Below, piece by piece: positions 27,263 through 36,441 of a stretch of 64,000 bases of DNA. Every line of letters begins with the position of its first letter. Position 1 is the stretch's first letter. Made by a program: the position numbers and the translations under genes. Below the pieces are notes generated by a model that ran no database searches, had not been told where the DNA came from, and saw only the letters and a program-made list of their open reading frames with translations. Origin of the DNA: an uncultured Ruminococcus sp. (lineage in GTDB: Bacteria > Bacillota > Clostridia > Oscillospirales > Acutalibacteraceae). The stretch is taken from NCBI GenBank assembly GCA_902794395.1, contig CADBHB010000008.1, forward strand, positions 1 to 64,000, in the 5' to 3' direction.

Positions 27263-28411
27263 TCAAAACTGTCCGGGCGGATACTGAGTGGGATTGTTAT
27301 TGCCGCCGTTGTTCTTCTTGTTTTTTGATTTGAGCAAAACGACTACAAGCACCACCAGGATACCTATGAGCACCACTGCGCCGATTATCAGTCCCAATAT
27401 CAAAGTCATCGGTACGCCGTCGTCGCTCTTTTTGCTGTCCGCTTTGGCTGCGGTCGGCAGGGTCGCCTCGGATGAAGGCTCGCTCTGCATCTGGATGACC
27501 TGCGGCACGGTAGTTTCCTCCGCAGTGGTATCTGCCGAAGAGGGTTCGGACGCCTCGGTAGCGGCAGTGGTACCGGCTGTGGTGGACGCAGCCACCGTAA
27601 GGTCGGTCAGGGTAAAGGAATAGGGACCGTTGTCACTTTCCATGCTGGCGTAATTCTTCTCAACAACAAAGTAGTAATTGCCCTTGCTAAGCGGGAACTG
27701 ATCGTTGAGGATGCCGGCGTCGATGCCGTCGCCCTCGCAGCTTACGTTTTCGCTCCACTTCTCCTCACCCTTTTCGGTGCGGATCACCAGCTTTACTCTT
27801 TTTATCATTGTGGAATAATCCACCTTTAGCTCGCCGTCGTTCGCCATGCTGAACTTGAAAATATCGATGCTGTCGTTCATCGTCAAAGAGCCCTTCTGCT
27901 CCTCGCCCGATTTGCACTCATAAGCCTTCGTGTACTCGTCATTGATGGAGTTGAGGTTTTCCTGCTGGGTGTCGCTCCAGCCTTCAAACTCGAGCTTAAA
28001 ATTGTAGTCGCCGGTCTTGTCTGAATACTCGGACAGCGAGACCTCAAAGTAGTAGTCACCCGATTTAAGATAGTAGTCCCTGTCCAAAGTCTTGGGATGA
28101 GTTTTATCCGCATCGTAGATGGTGTCCTTATCGATCTCCTTGTATGCGCCGTCATAGACCGTGACGTACGCGTTGGAAACGAAGATGTTGAGATTGACGC
28201 TGACCTTTCCCGAGTCCGCCAGAGTGAACTTATAAAAATGCTGCATTCCCTTTGAGAGCGTTTCGGAAACATCGGTACCCATCGTGTAAGCCTCCGCTGT
28301 TTCAAAGGAAGTTGCCGCAGCGCCCGCGGTAAACGGCACGACCGCGCACATCGCCGCCATCAACAGCAAAACGAGAACTGCGCAAATACTTGCTCGGATC
28401 GTTCTTTTCAT
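27263..28411 (-). CDS. Exported, membrane-anchored protein with two PPC-like beta domains
   Basis: 382 residues. A signal peptide (MKRTIRASICAVLVLLLMAA ... FTAGAAA) is followed by two similar beta-sandwich units. Each contains a phrase such as GMQHFYKFTLADSGKVSVNL or SIDIFKFSMANDGELKVDY and ends near SGDYYFEVSLSEY or KGNYYFVVEKNY. This pattern is typical of bacterial pre-peptidase C-terminal (PPC) domains, here without a peptidase. A Thr/Ser/Glu-rich linker leads to one membrane span (MTLILGLIIGAVVLIGILVV) and a short basic, Asn-rich cytoplasmic tail. It is probably a surface protein. The function is unknown. It has its own perfect-consensus promoter. Confidence 0.75.
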   Translation of the reverse strand: MKRTIRASICAVLVLLLMAAMCAVVPFTAGAAATSFETAEAYTMGTDVSETLSKGMQHFYKFTLADSGKVSVNLNIFVSNAYVTVYDGAYKEIDKDTIYDADKTHPKTLDRDYYLKSGDYYFEVSLSEYSDKTGDYNFKLEFEGWSDTQQENLNSINDEYTKAYECKSGEEQKGSLTMNDSIDIFKFSMANDGELKVDYSTMIKRVKLVIRTEKGEEKWSENVSCEGDGIDAGILNDQFPLSKGNYYFVVEKNYASMESDNGPYSFTLTDLTVAASTTAGTTAATEASEPSSADTTAEETTVPQVIQMQSEPSSEATLPTAAKADSKKSDDGVPMTLILGLIIGAVVLIGILVVLVVVLLKSKNKKNNGGNNNPTQYPPGQF

Positions 28412-28458
28412 AAAAAAACCCCTTTTTTGATTTTCGCTATATGCGATTTACACAAATT

Positions 28459-28487
28459 ATTATAAACGGTTTCACGAATATTGTCAA
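28459..28487 (-). promoter_or_regulatory. Perfect-consensus promoter of the PPC-like protein
   Basis: TTGACA (28482-28487) and TATAAT (28459-28464) on the minus strand, spacer 17 bp, about 48 bp upstream of the start codon. Confidence 0.8.
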
Positions 28488-28510
28488 TACTCCGAAATGT
28501 TTTGTCAAAA

Positions 28511-28551
28511 TGAAAAGCGCCGCGAACGAGCCGAAGCTCTTTCGCAGCGCC
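28511..28551 (-). terminator. Terminator of the ctsR-clpC operon
   Basis: On the minus strand GGCGCTGCGAA pairs with TTCGCGGCGC (one mismatch), followed by TTTTC. It lies 15 bases past the clpC stop. Confidence 0.75.
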
Positions 28552-28565
28552 GATAGATTTGATTA

Positions 28566-31010
28566 TTATTCGCAGGTAAACGTAAACTTGCCGTCCTTGC
28601 AGTCGCAGGTGACGTGAGAGCCGTCGGTGATTTCGCCGTCGAGCATCTTTTCACTTAGGACGTCCTCTATCTCGCTTTGGATAGCCCTTCTGAGGGGGCG
28701 TGCGCCGTAGGCGTCGTCAAAGCCCTTGTCGGCTATAGCGGTGATCGCCGCGTCGGTGAAGGAGATGGTGATGTCCATCGCTTCCAGCCGCGTTGAGAGG
28801 GTTTCGAGCATCTTGCCGGCGATCTGCTTTATCTCGTCCTGAGTGAGCTTGTTGAACACGATGATGTCGTCAACGCGGTTGAGGAACTCGGGGCGGAACA
28901 CCTTTTTCAGCTCGCCCATGACCAGGCTCTTGATGTCCTCCTCCTTTTGCTCCTTGCTTTCCTGCGCGAAGCCCAGCGAACTCTGCTTGTCGGTGATGAG
29001 CCTTGCGCCGACGTTGGAGGTCATTATGATGACGGTGTTTTTGAAGTCTACCGTTCTGCCCTGGCTGTCGGTGAGCCTGCCGTCCTCCAAAATTTGAAGC
29101 AGCATATTGAACACGTCGGGATGCGCCTTTTCGATCTCGTCGAACAGCACTACGGAGTAGGGCTTGCGGCGCACCTTTTCGGTGAGCTGACCGCCCTCGT
29201 CAAAGCCCACATAGCCGGGCGGTGAGCCGATGAGCTTGGAAACGGTGTGCTTCTCCATATACTCGGACATATCGAGGCGGAGCATGGCGTTTTCGTCGCC
29301 GAACATCGCCTGAGCCAGCGCCTTGCACAGCTCGGTTTTGCCTACGCCGGTGGGTCCGAGGAAGATGAAGGAGCCTACGGGGCGCTTAGGGTCTTTCAGA
29401 CCTACCCTGCCGCGGCGGATAGCCTTGGCGATAGAGGTGACAGCCTCGTCCTGACCGACCACGCGCTCGTGGAGCACCTGCTCCATGTTGAGCAGCCGCT
29501 CGCTCTCCTCCTTGGTGAGCTGCACCACGGGGATGCCGGTCCAGTCGGAAACGATCTTCGCGATGACCTCCGCGTCGACCTCGCCGCTGTCGTCCTTCTG
29601 GCGCTCCTGCCAGCTCTTTTTCGCCTCGTCCAGACGCTCCTGAACGGCTTTCTGCTCGTCGCGCACTTTAGCGGCGCGCTCGAAGTCCTGCTCGTTGACG
29701 GCGCTCGCCTTCTCATTTTCAAGCTCCTTGATCTTGTCCTCCAGCTCCTTGACGTTGTCGGGAGAGGTCATGGCGGCGAGGCGCACCTTGGACGCGCCCT
29801 CGTCGATGAGGTCGATAGCCTTGTCGGGAAGGTAGCGGTCGGCGATATAGCGGGAGCTGAGCTTGACAGCCGCCTCGATAGCCTCGTCGGTGATCTTGAC
29901 CTTGTGGTGAGCTTCGTAGCTGTCGCGCAGTCCCTTGAGGATCTCCACCGCCTGCTCCTGTGTAGGCTCGCCGATCTTGACGGGCTGGAAGCGGCGCTCC
30001 AGAGCGGCGTCCTTTTCTATATACTTGCGGTACTCGTTGAGGGTGGTGGCGCCGATGACCTGGAAGTCGCCGCGCGCCAGCGAAGGCTTTAGGATGTTTG
30101 CCGCGTCGGCGCTGCCTTCTGCCGCGCCCGCGCCGATGATGGTGTGCAGCTCGTCGATGAACAGTATGGTGTTTCCGGATTTTTTCACCTCGTCTATCGC
30201 CGCCTTGATGCGCTCCTCAAAGTCGCCGCGGTATTTCGCGCCGGCGACCATGCCGGTGAGGTCGAGCGCCACTACGCGCTTGTCGCGGAGTATCTCGGGC
30301 ACGTTGCCCTTGGAGATCTCCAGCGCCAGTCCCTCGGCGACGGCGGTCTTGCCGACTCCCGGCTCACCGATGAGCACGGGGTTGTTTTTGGTGCGGCGCG
30401 AGAGGATCTGTATGACGCGCTCTATCTCCTTTTCCCTGCCGATAACAGGGTCTATCTCGCCGTTCTTGGCGGCTTGGGTCAGGTCTCTGCCGAATTTATC
30501 AAGCGCGGAGCCGCCCTCCTGTGCGTTGCCTTGAGGCTCAAAGCCGCTGTCGGGGGTGTATCCGCCCTGAGGATCGCCGCCCAAGCTGTTGCGCAGCGCG
30601 CGAATCACGTCATTTACGCTTACGCCCGCCTCATTCAAAAAGCTTACGGCGTAGCTGTCGCTGTCTGACATCAGGGCGATAAGCAGATGCTCGGTGCCGA
30701 CATATCCGCTGCCCAGCCTAGCGGAGACCGCCGTGGCGGAGCGCAGCACACGCTTGGTGCGCGGGGTGAACTCGTTGGGCGTAAGGCTTGTGGGAGCGCC
30801 GTAAACGCTTTTTTCCAGCTTGCTCTCTATCATCTCCGCGGTCACGCCGCAGCTGCTCAGCGCAGCATACGCCATGCCGGAGCCTTCCTTTAGCAGACCC
30901 AGCAGTACGTGCTCGGTGCCGATGTAGGTGTTACCGAGAGCTTCCGCCGCCTGTACGGAGAGGTTGAGCGCATTGTTTGCTTTTTCGGTGAATCCTTGAA
31001 ATTTGAACAT
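28566..31010 (-). CDS. clpC: ATP-dependent Clp protease ATPase subunit ClpC
   Basis: 814 residues, normal for ClpC. It unfolds proteins for ClpP and, in McsB-containing bacteria, takes phosphoarginine-tagged clients. Domain order: two N-terminal Clp repeats ([34 protein letters not shown]), AAA1 with [15 protein letters not shown], a middle domain with a UVR-like motif ([17 protein letters not shown]), and AAA2 with [20 protein letters not shown] and ending in [19 protein letters not shown]. It is the last gene of ctsR-mcsA-mcsB-clpC, 66 bases after mcsB. It is regulated by CtsR through the operon promoter. Confidence 0.98.
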   Translation of the reverse strand: MFKFQGFTEKANNALNLSVQAAEALGNTYIGTEHVLLGLLKEGSGMAYAALSSCGVTAEMIESKLEKSVYGAPTSLTPNEFTPRTKRVLRSATAVSARLGSGYVGTEHLLIALMSDSDSYAVSFLNEAGVSVNDVIRALRNSLGGDPQGGYTPDSGFEPQGNAQEGGSALDKFGRDLTQAAKNGEIDPVIGREKEIERVIQILSRRTKNNPVLIGEPGVGKTAVAEGLALEISKGNVPEILRDKRVVALDLTGMVAGAKYRGDFEERIKAAIDEVKKSGNTILFIDELHTIIGAGAAEGSADAANILKPSLARGDFQVIGATTLNEYRKYIEKDAALERRFQPVKIGEPTQEQAVEILKGLRDSYEAHHKVKITDEAIEAAVKLSSRYIADRYLPDKAIDLIDEGASKVRLAAMTSPDNVKELEDKIKELENEKASAVNEQDFERAAKVRDEQKAVQERLDEAKKSWQERQKDDSGEVDAEVIAKIVSDWTGIPVVQLTKEESERLLNMEQVLHERVVGQDEAVTSIAKAIRRGRVGLKDPKRPVGSFIFLGPTGVGKTELCKALAQAMFGDENAMLRLDMSEYMEKHTVSKLIGSPPGYVGFDEGGQLTEKVRRKPYSVVLFDEIEKAHPDVFNMLLQILEDGRLTDSQGRTVDFKNTVIIMTSNVGARLITDKQSSLGFAQESKEQKEEDIKSLVMGELKKVFRPEFLNRVDDIIVFNKLTQDEIKQIAGKMLETLSTRLEAMDITISFTDAAITAIADKGFDDAYGARPLRRAIQSEIEDVLSEKMLDGEITDGSHVTCDCKDGKFTFTCE

Positions 31011-31076
31011 AGGAATACCCCCTTTGGTTATCTGTCAATGTTTGGTATAAGGTGGTGTGAGCCGCGGCAAAGCCGA

Positions 31077-32066
31077 TCAACCCAGCTTTTCACGGATCAG
31101 CTTTGCCCTTTCTACGTCCCTTTCATGGGGCGAGAGATTTTTGCCCGCGTTTACCGAGAGAGTCGCGGGCTCGACGTCTGTCATAAGCTCATCGATAACT
31201 TCGGTGTCAACGTCGGTTATCTGTCCCGAGACCACGCCCAGACGGACGTTTGAAAGCAGCGTGAGCGCTTCGTCGTGGGAGATGACCCTGGCGTATCTGA
31301 GCAGTCCCAGACTGCGGGCTACGGTGTCCTGCACGTCGTCGCTGCGGCAAAGGCGTTCACGCGCCTGCTCCTCCTGCGCCACAAGCTGCGCGGTGATGTT
31401 TTTGAGGTTCTCTATAGCCGCCTGCTCCGAGATGCCCAGCGTTACCTGATTAGAAAGCTGGTACAGCGCGCCCTTGGGCTCGGTGCCTTCGCCGTGGGCA
31501 CCGCGGATGGTAAGCCCCAGCTTTGACAGGTTGCCCGCGATGCGGCTGACGGCGCGGCTTTTCTCGAGCGCGGGCAGGTGGAGCATTACCGACGCTCTCA
31601 TGCCCGTGCCCAGATTGGTGGGACACTGGGTAAGGTAGCCCAGCTTTTCGTCAAAGGCGAAATCGAGGTTTTCATCGAGGAGGGTGTCGAGCTTGTCGGC
31701 GGTGTCGTAGGCTTCGTCGAGCGACAGCCCCTTTGTGATGACCTGCAGGCGAATGTGATCCTCCTCGTTTATCATAACAGACAGGCTCTCGTCGCTGCTG
31801 AGCAGCAGCGCTCTGCCCGCCGAGTCACTGATGAACTCGGGGCTGACCAGACGCTTCTCTACCAGAGAGACCGCGCGGCGCGGGTCTACCTCGCTCATTT
31901 TGATGAAGGAGAAGTCATCGGCGAGCACGCTGTTGCTGTTTTTGACGGCGGAGCGCACCTTTTCGATCACCTCTTCCCTGCCCTGCTGACTGAGCCTGCA
32001 CGGGAAGGGATAGTTTTTCAGGTTTCTTGCCAGCCGCACACGGGTGGAAATAACTACCTTGCTCAC
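31077..32066 (-). CDS. mcsB: Protein-arginine kinase McsB
   Basis: 329 residues, slightly shorter than the Bacillus protein (about 360). It phosphorylates arginines to mark proteins for ClpCP. It belongs to the guanido kinase family: STRVRLARNLKNYPF, the NEEDHIRLQ loop, and the catalytic Cys in CPTNLGTGMRASVMLHLP are all present. RGAHGEGTEPKG matches the guanidino-phosphate handling region. The C-terminus contains RDVERA, matching the RDXXRA phosphoarginine-binding motif. Its start overlaps the mcsA stop by 4 bases. Confidence 0.97.
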   Translation of the reverse strand: MSKVVISTRVRLARNLKNYPFPCRLSQQGREEVIEKVRSAVKNSNSVLADDFSFIKMSEVDPRRAVSLVEKRLVSPEFISDSAGRALLLSSDESLSVMINEEDHIRLQVITKGLSLDEAYDTADKLDTLLDENLDFAFDEKLGYLTQCPTNLGTGMRASVMLHLPALEKSRAVSRIAGNLSKLGLTIRGAHGEGTEPKGALYQLSNQVTLGISEQAAIENLKNITAQLVAQEEQARERLCRSDDVQDTVARSLGLLRYARVISHDEALTLLSNVRLGVVSGQITDVDTEVIDELMTDVEPATLSVNAGKNLSPHERDVERAKLIREKLG

Positions 32067-32572
32067 GCTTCTCCCTCCATTTCCTTTATTTTATCTCTCA
32101 GCTCGGCGGCGTGTTCAAAGTTCTGTTCGCCCACCGCCTGCTCAAGCTGTGTTTTCAGCTCCGCGATTTTTTCTTCCTTGGTCATTTCGGCAGCCTTGGG
32201 CTGTTTTGCAGCAGTCCTGCCGCTGTTTTTACCGCAGTGAGTGGTGTTGCCGTGTATCCTGCGGATGGACGGATAGAGCCGGTCGGCAAAGAGCGTGTAG
32301 CAATTTGCGCAGCCCACCTGCCCTGTTTTGGCAATATCGGGATAGGTGCTGCCGCAGAACTCGCAGCGGGTAGCCTCGGTTCTGGCGGGCAGAACGTTGG
32401 TGAAGAAGCTGCCCAGCAGCCCTGCGAACTCGTTGTCCATATCCGCGAACACGTTGGTGTAGCCCATCTTGTGCGCACATTCGCTGCACAGATCGTACTC
32501 TCGGAACTCGCCGTTGATTATTGTCTTGACATGGGTGTTGGCGTTATTGGCGCCGCATTTCTGACATTTCAT
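32063..32572 (-). CDS. mcsA: McsA, zinc-finger activator of McsB
   Basis: 169 residues. Four CXXC pairs are visible (CQKC, CSEC, CEFC, CANC), giving two zinc sites, as in Bacillus McsA. The C-terminal UVR motif (KTQLEQAVGEQNFEHAAELR) contacts ClpC. It activates the arginine kinase McsB. I start it at the ATG at 32572 (MKCQKCG), with GAGGT 7 bases upstream; the in-frame GTG at 32581 is part of that site. It is the second gene of the operon, 45 bases after ctsR. Confidence 0.95.
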   Translation of the reverse strand: MKCQKCGANNANTHVKTIINGEFREYDLCSECAHKMGYTNVFADMDNEFAGLLGSFFTNVLPARTEATRCEFCGSTYPDIAKTGQVGCANCYTLFADRLYPSIRRIHGNTTHCGKNSGRTAAKQPKAAEMTKEEKIAELKTQLEQAVGEQNFEHAAELRDKIKEMEGEA

Positions 32573-32617
32573 ATATATCACCTCTCGGTTAATGGTCGGT
32601 AGTTTGTATTCGGTTGC

Positions 32618-33070
32618 TTAGCTGTTAAGCGTCAGCAGCATGTTCTTGAACAGGTCGGCACGCAGCGCGTCGCGCTTTTCCTGCTCTACGCTTCTGAGGG
32701 ACCTGTCGGAGAGCGCCGCCGCGATAGCCTTGGCGGTAGCCAGATCCATAAGCTGCCGCTGCAGCATATTGCGCAGCATGACCTCAGCCGACGCCTTTTC
32801 CAGCGTGTCGCCCACCGAATTGATGATGTGCATAAGCGCGGTGCCGTTGTCCATTTTGACGCGGCTTATGCGGATGAACCCGCCGCCGCCGCGACGGCTT
32901 TCGACGATGTAGCCCTGCTCGGGCGTGAACCGCGATGTTATGACGTAATTGATCTGACTGGGCACACAGCCCAGACTGCCCGCAAGCTCGTTGCGCCGTA
33001 TCTCGGCGCTGCCGTTTTGCTCCTCTAACATTTCCAAAATGTATTGAGCTACCAAATCACTCATTCTCAT
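32618..33070 (-). CDS. ctsR: Transcriptional repressor CtsR
   Basis: 150 residues. It is the heat-sensitive repressor of clp genes. The winged helix-turn-helix includes AEIRRNELAGSLGCVPSQIN and the DNA-contacting wing VESRRGGGGFIRI; the Gly-rich turn is the thermosensor. The C-terminal half is the dimerisation and McsB-responsive domain. GAGGGA is 6 bases upstream of the ATG. It is the first gene of its own operon and is autoregulated: a 17-bp CtsR box covers the -35 element. Confidence 0.96.
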   Translation of the reverse strand: MRMSDLVAQYILEMLEEQNGSAEIRRNELAGSLGCVPSQINYVITSRFTPEQGYIVESRRGGGGFIRISRVKMDNGTALMHIINSVGDTLEKASAEVMLRNMLQRQLMDLATAKAIAAALSDRSLRSVEQEKRDALRADLFKNMLLTLNS

Positions 33071-33110
33071 TTTTGTTCCCTCTTTTCCCGCTCGTCTGAG
33101 CTTTGATTAC

Positions 33111-33139
33111 AGTATAGCGTTAAGGTCAAAGAAAGTCAA
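33111..33139 (-). promoter_or_regulatory. Promoter of the ctsR-mcsA-mcsB-clpC operon
   Basis: On the minus strand TTGACT (33134-33139) and TATACT (33111-33116) are 17 bp apart. The -35 hexamer lies inside CtsR box 1, so repressor binding should exclude polymerase. Confidence 0.8.
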
Positions 33140-33140
33140 A
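33124..33140 (+). promoter_or_regulatory. CtsR operator, box 1
   Basis: GGTCAAA-GAA-AGTCAAA fits the tandem heptad consensus RGTCAAA-NAN-RGTCAAA exactly. A further GTCAAA follows at 33141-33146. Confidence 0.9.
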
Positions 33141-33227
33141 GTCAAATATAATCAAATTATTCGGGCTTTTCTCCGATATGCTCCTTAATTCTCTCAAATA
33201 CTCTCATATACTAAAAAATGAAATATT

Positions 33228-33244
33228 TTTGACTTTTTTTGACC
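33228..33244 (-). promoter_or_regulatory. CtsR operator, box 2
   Basis: On the minus strand GGTCAAA-AAA-AGTCAAA, again an exact match to the consensus. It lies about 90 bp upstream of the promoter and in the opposite orientation to box 1. No promoter is visible beside it. Confidence 0.75.
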
Positions 33245-33324
33245 TTGCGCCGGCAGGCACTTTCTCTGCCTGTGTCGGCGTGCGCTCTTGCCTTCCGCGA
33301 ATAATTCGGCAGCAAGGGAATATC

Positions 33325-33361
33325 GAAAAAAAGAAAGCGGTGAGGAGAAACTCCTCACCGC
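33325..33361 (-). terminator. Terminator of the zinc-ribbon gene
   Basis: On the minus strand an 11-bp perfect stem (GCGGTGAGGAG / CTCCTCACCGC, loop of 3) is followed by TTTCTTTTTTT. Confidence 0.92.
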
Positions 33362-33400
33362 ACTGTGATAATAGTGTATTATACGCAGGAAGCTTTTGGG

Positions 33401-33685
33401 TTAAACCGCTTCAGCTTCTTTCCTTTTTGCAAAGCACTCGCTGCAGTAATAGCTTTTGCCTTCCATAGGCTTAAAGGGGATTCTGGCAGGGCCGCCACAC
33501 TCAGCGCAAGTGGTATCGTAGTATTCCCTGCTGGCTTTGACAGCGTTTTTGCGCGCCTGTCTGCATTCTTTGCAGCGCTGAGGCTCATTTTCAAAACCTT
33601 TTTCAGCGTAGAATTCCTGCTCGCCGGCAGTGAAAACAAACTCGTTACCACAATCTTTGCAGATTAGTGTTTTGTCTTCATACAT
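33401..33685 (-). CDS. Small protein with two zinc ribbons
   Basis: 94 residues. Four CXXC pairs make two treble-clef or ribbon-type sites: CKDCGNEFVFTAGEQEFYAE, then CKECRQARK, then CAECGGPARIPF, and YYCSECFAKRK. The first half matches the widespread zinc-ribbon family whose members start with IC-x-x-CG and have EQEFYAEKGF. Function is unknown; nucleic-acid or protein binding is likely. It lies between sigH (upstream, 57 bp) and the clp operon on the same strand, so it may be read from the sigH promoter. Confidence 0.85.
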   Translation of the reverse strand: MYEDKTLICKDCGNEFVFTAGEQEFYAEKGFENEPQRCKECRQARKNAVKASREYYDTTCAECGGPARIPFKPMEGKSYYCSECFAKRKEAEAV

Positions 33686-33741
33686 TGGACATCTACCTCA
33701 CTTTGATTTAGATTTTGTCCCTTAAAAACTGCGCAGCATTC

Positions 33742-34332
33742 TTAACAGGACATTTCTGTGGCGCCGATCTTTCTGCGCGCTCTCTGCAAAGCGTTATCAA
33801 CGGACTTTTCGGAAATATTTAACTTAGCGGAGATCTTGCTGTAGCTGAGTCCCGAGGCAAAGAGCATAAGCACCTCGTATTCCCTTGCCGACAATAAAGC
33901 GTGAAGCCCGTCCAGCACCTGGGCAAGCTGTTCTTTTTCGAGCAGCTGCTCCTCGGGCGACGGCGCCGCGTAGATCAAACCGTCCTCAAGACCGTCGATC
34001 TGCACCAGCGCGGAATCGGGAACCGCTTTTTTTGACTGTGATCCGCGAATGATTGAGATAAACCTGCGCTCAACCAACAACGACACATAGGTGTTGAAGG
34101 TACTACCCCCTGAGTTATTATAGGTTTTGCAGGCTTGGAGGAGCGCCAAAAGACCCTCCTGCACAAAATCACTCTGATCGTAGCCCTGAGCCCGGTATTT
34201 GCGCGCGATAAACCGGATGCGACCGAGATATCGGATTACCAGCTCGTTAAAGGCATTGTCGTCACCGTTACCAGAAACTTCGGCAAGAACATCATCTGAA
34301 AGGGCTGAATACAATCCTTTTGTGTTTGCCAT
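33742..34332 (-). CDS. sigH: RNA polymerase sigma factor, SigH (Spo0H)-like
   Basis: 196 residues, sigma-70 family. Region 2 contains ELVIRYLGRIRFIARKYRAQ and GYDQSDFVQEGLLALLQACK, and region 4 has LSAREYEVLMLFASGLSYSK with helix-turn-helix ISAKLNISEKSVDNALQRAR. The combination matches SigH of Bacillus and Clostridium, which directs early stationary-phase and sporulation genes; whether this host sporulates cannot be seen here. A -35/-10 pair lies about 40 bp upstream. Confidence 0.9.
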   Translation of the reverse strand: MANTKGLYSALSDDVLAEVSGNGDDNAFNELVIRYLGRIRFIARKYRAQGYDQSDFVQEGLLALLQACKTYNNSGGSTFNTYVSLLVERRFISIIRGSQSKKAVPDSALVQIDGLEDGLIYAAPSPEEQLLEKEQLAQVLDGLHALLSAREYEVLMLFASGLSYSKISAKLNISEKSVDNALQRARRKIGATEMSC

Positions 34333-34368
34333 TTTGTACCCCCGCTACATATGATATTCTGTAACAAT

Positions 34369-34397
34369 ATTTTACCATATTGTTTCAGAAAAGTCAA
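34369..34397 (-). promoter_or_regulatory. Promoter of sigH
   Basis: TTGACT (34392-34397) and TAAAAT (34369-34374) on the minus strand, 17-bp spacer. Confidence 0.6.
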
Positions 34398-34489
34398 GCG
34401 TAGCAAGATTTTCTGTATACTTGCATACATCCTATCAATTAATTTATGCATTATTGCTAATCAACTATGAACATTTAGCTCTAAATGTA

Positions 34490-34518
34490 TTGTCTTTTGC
34501 TCTAATGTGTGTTATAAT
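34490..34518 (+). promoter_or_regulatory. Promoter of the comM-like gene
   Basis: TTGTCT (34490-34495) and TATAAT (34513-34518), 17-bp spacer, about 46 bp upstream of the ATG. Confidence 0.7.
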
Positions 34519-34563
34519 ATTTTGTAGTATTAGTGCAAAATCCGATGATTTGGGAGTGAGATC

Positions 34564-36099
34564 ATGGTTGTAACGTGCACCAGCTTCGGCATAAACGGCA
34601 TAGACGGATACAAGGTGGAGGTAGAGGCTTCCTCGCGCGCGGGGCTGCCCGCCTTCGATTTGGTGGGGCTGCCCGACGCGGCGGTGAAGGAGAGCAAGGA
34701 CCGCGTGCGCAGCGCGCTTTCAAACTGCGGCTACCGCCTGCCCGCGGCGCACTTTGTATTCAACCTGGCGCCTGCCGACATCAAAAAGGAAGGCGCCGTT
34801 TACGATCTGCCGATAACCGTAAACCTCATGCGGCTGGCAGGCTACATCCGCGCCGATGTAAGCGACTGCGGCTTCATAGGCGAGCTGTCGCTGAACGGCG
34901 ATGTGCGCGGCATCAACGGCGTCCTGCCCATGGTGATAACCGCCCGCGAAGCGGGATTGAAGCGGATGTTCGTCCCCGCAGCCAACGCGCAGGAGGCAGC
35001 GGTGGTGGAGGGCATAGAGGTCTACCCTATCAAGAGTATCAATCAGCTTAAAACAGTGCTTGAAGGCGCACTGAAAATGCTGCCTGCCGAGCCTGTGCAT
35101 GAACGCAATATTTCACCATCAGAGTTTATTCCGGACTTTTCTCAGGTAAGGGGTCAGCAAGAGGCGAAGCGCGCGCTGGAGATAGCCGCGGCGGGCGGGC
35201 ACAACATCCTGCTCATCGGACCGCCCGGCTCCGGCAAAAGCATGCTAGCCAAACGCATGCCCTCGATTTTGCCCGACATGACCTTTGACGAGATGATAGA
35301 GGCGACTAAGATACATTCCATCTCGGGCGCGCTGCACGGCGACGGGCTTATCACAGTGCGGCCCTTCCGCGCTCCGCACCACACGGTGACCGCCGTGGGT
35401 CTGGGCGGCGGCGGCACGGGCACCATCCGCCCCGGCGAGGTGTCGCTGGCACACCACGGGGTGCTGTTTTTGGACGAGCTGCCCGAGTTTACGCGGTCGG
35501 CGCTTGAGGTGCTGCGCCAGCCGATAGAGGACGGCACCATCACCATTTCCCGCTCGGGACAAAACTGCACCTACCCCTGCTCCATCATGGTCATCGCCGC
35601 CATGAACCCCTGCCCCTGCGGCTACTTCGGCGACCCTAAGCACCAGTGCACATGCTCGCCCACAAAGATACGCCGCTACCTCAACCGCGTCTCGGGTCCG
35701 CTGCTCGACCGCTTCGACATCCATGTAGAGGTGCCGCCGGTGGAGTTTGAGGAGCTGCGCGCGACCGAGCGGTCGGAGTGCTCGGCGGAAATCAAGAAGC
35801 GGGTGGACAGAGCCCGTGAGATACAGCGGCAGCGCTTTGAGGGCAGCCGCACCACCTGCAATTCCAAAATAAATTCCGCCGAATTCGAGACCTTCTGTCT
35901 GATAGACAGCGAGGCGGAGCGCACGCTGAAAAACGCCTTCGACCTGCTGGGCTTCACCGCACGCGCCTACGACAGGGTGCTGAAGGTGGCGCGCACTATA
36001 GCCGATCTGGAGGGCGAGGAGATAATCCGCTCCGACCATGTGCTTGAGGCGGTACAGTACCGCAGCCTGGACAGAAAATACTGGTCTACGGGCATATGA
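34564..36099 (+). CDS. YifB/ComM-family Mg-chelatase-like AAA+ ATPase
   Basis: 511 residues. In transformable bacteria ComM is a branch-migration helicase for integrating DNA; in many others the role is not tested. The N-terminal Lon-like domain has FDLVGLPDAAVKESKDRVRS. The AAA+ core has GPPGSGKSMLAKRMPSILP (Walker A) and VLFLDELPEFTRSALEVLRQ (Walker B). A Cys-rich loop, NPCPCGYFGDPKHQCTCSP, is typical of the family. The C-terminal part has RAYDRVLKVARTIADLEG. Length is normal. GGGAGTGAG precedes the ATG. Confidence 0.95.
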   Translation: MVVTCTSFGINGIDGYKVEVEASSRAGLPAFDLVGLPDAAVKESKDRVRSALSNCGYRLPAAHFVFNLAPADIKKEGAVYDLPITVNLMRLAGYIRADVSDCGFIGELSLNGDVRGINGVLPMVITAREAGLKRMFVPAANAQEAAVVEGIEVYPIKSINQLKTVLEGALKMLPAEPVHERNISPSEFIPDFSQVRGQQEAKRALEIAAAGGHNILLIGPPGSGKSMLAKRMPSILPDMTFDEMIEATKIHSISGALHGDGLITVRPFRAPHHTVTAVGLGGGGTGTIRPGEVSLAHHGVLFLDELPEFTRSALEVLRQPIEDGTITISRSGQNCTYPCSIMVIAAMNPCPCGYFGDPKHQCTCSPTKIRRYLNRVSGPLLDRFDIHVEVPPVEFEELRATERSECSAEIKKRVDRAREIQRQRFEGSRTTCNSKINSAEFETFCLIDSEAERTLKNAFDLLGFTARAYDRVLKVARTIADLEGEEIIRSDHVLEAVQYRSLDRKYWSTGI

Positions 36100-36175
36100 G
36101 CGACGCTTTTTTCGCCCGTGACCCTCAAAGGCGGGCGCGGCATGAATTTTCCTCTTTTAATTACGCTTTCACCAC

Positions 36176-36204
36176 TTGCCTGAACACAAAATATATGATA
36201 TAAT
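36176..36204 (+). promoter_or_regulatory. Promoter of the DUF1858-trmK-nif3 cluster
   Basis: TTGCCT (36176-36181) and TATAAT (36199-36204), 17-bp spacer, about 43 bp before the first ATG. Confidence 0.75.
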
Positions 36205-36246
36205 GATAAGGCAAAACACTAAATAGACGACTTGGAGGTAATTGTT

Positions 36247-36441
36247 ATGGAAAAAATCACAAAGGATTCCATCATCGGCGATGTGCTTGACAAGCACCCT
36301 GAGACCGCTCAGCTGTTTTTGAGCATAGGCATGCACTGCCTGGGCTGCCCCGCGTCGCGCGGCGAGACCATTGAACAGGCGTGCTATGTTCACGGCGCCG
36401 ACGCCGACGCGCTTGTGGAAGCGCTGAACGCCGCTGTCTGA
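36247..36441 (+). CDS. DUF1858 domain protein (redox-disulfide type)
   Basis: 64 residues, the whole length of a DUF1858 domain. The pattern VLDKHPETAQLFLSIGMHCL followed by GCPAS holds the CxxC pair that names the family as hybrid-cluster-associated redox disulfide domain. The rest, ETIEQACYVHGADADALVEAL, is the usual helical end. It probably does thiol-disulfide or metal chemistry in the cytosol. The ATG at 36247 has GGAGGT upstream; the TTG at 36232 is part of the leader. The stop overlaps the trmK start by one base. Confidence 0.85.
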   Translation: MEKITKDSIIGDVLDKHPETAQLFLSIGMHCLGCPASRGETIEQACYVHGADADALVEALNAAV

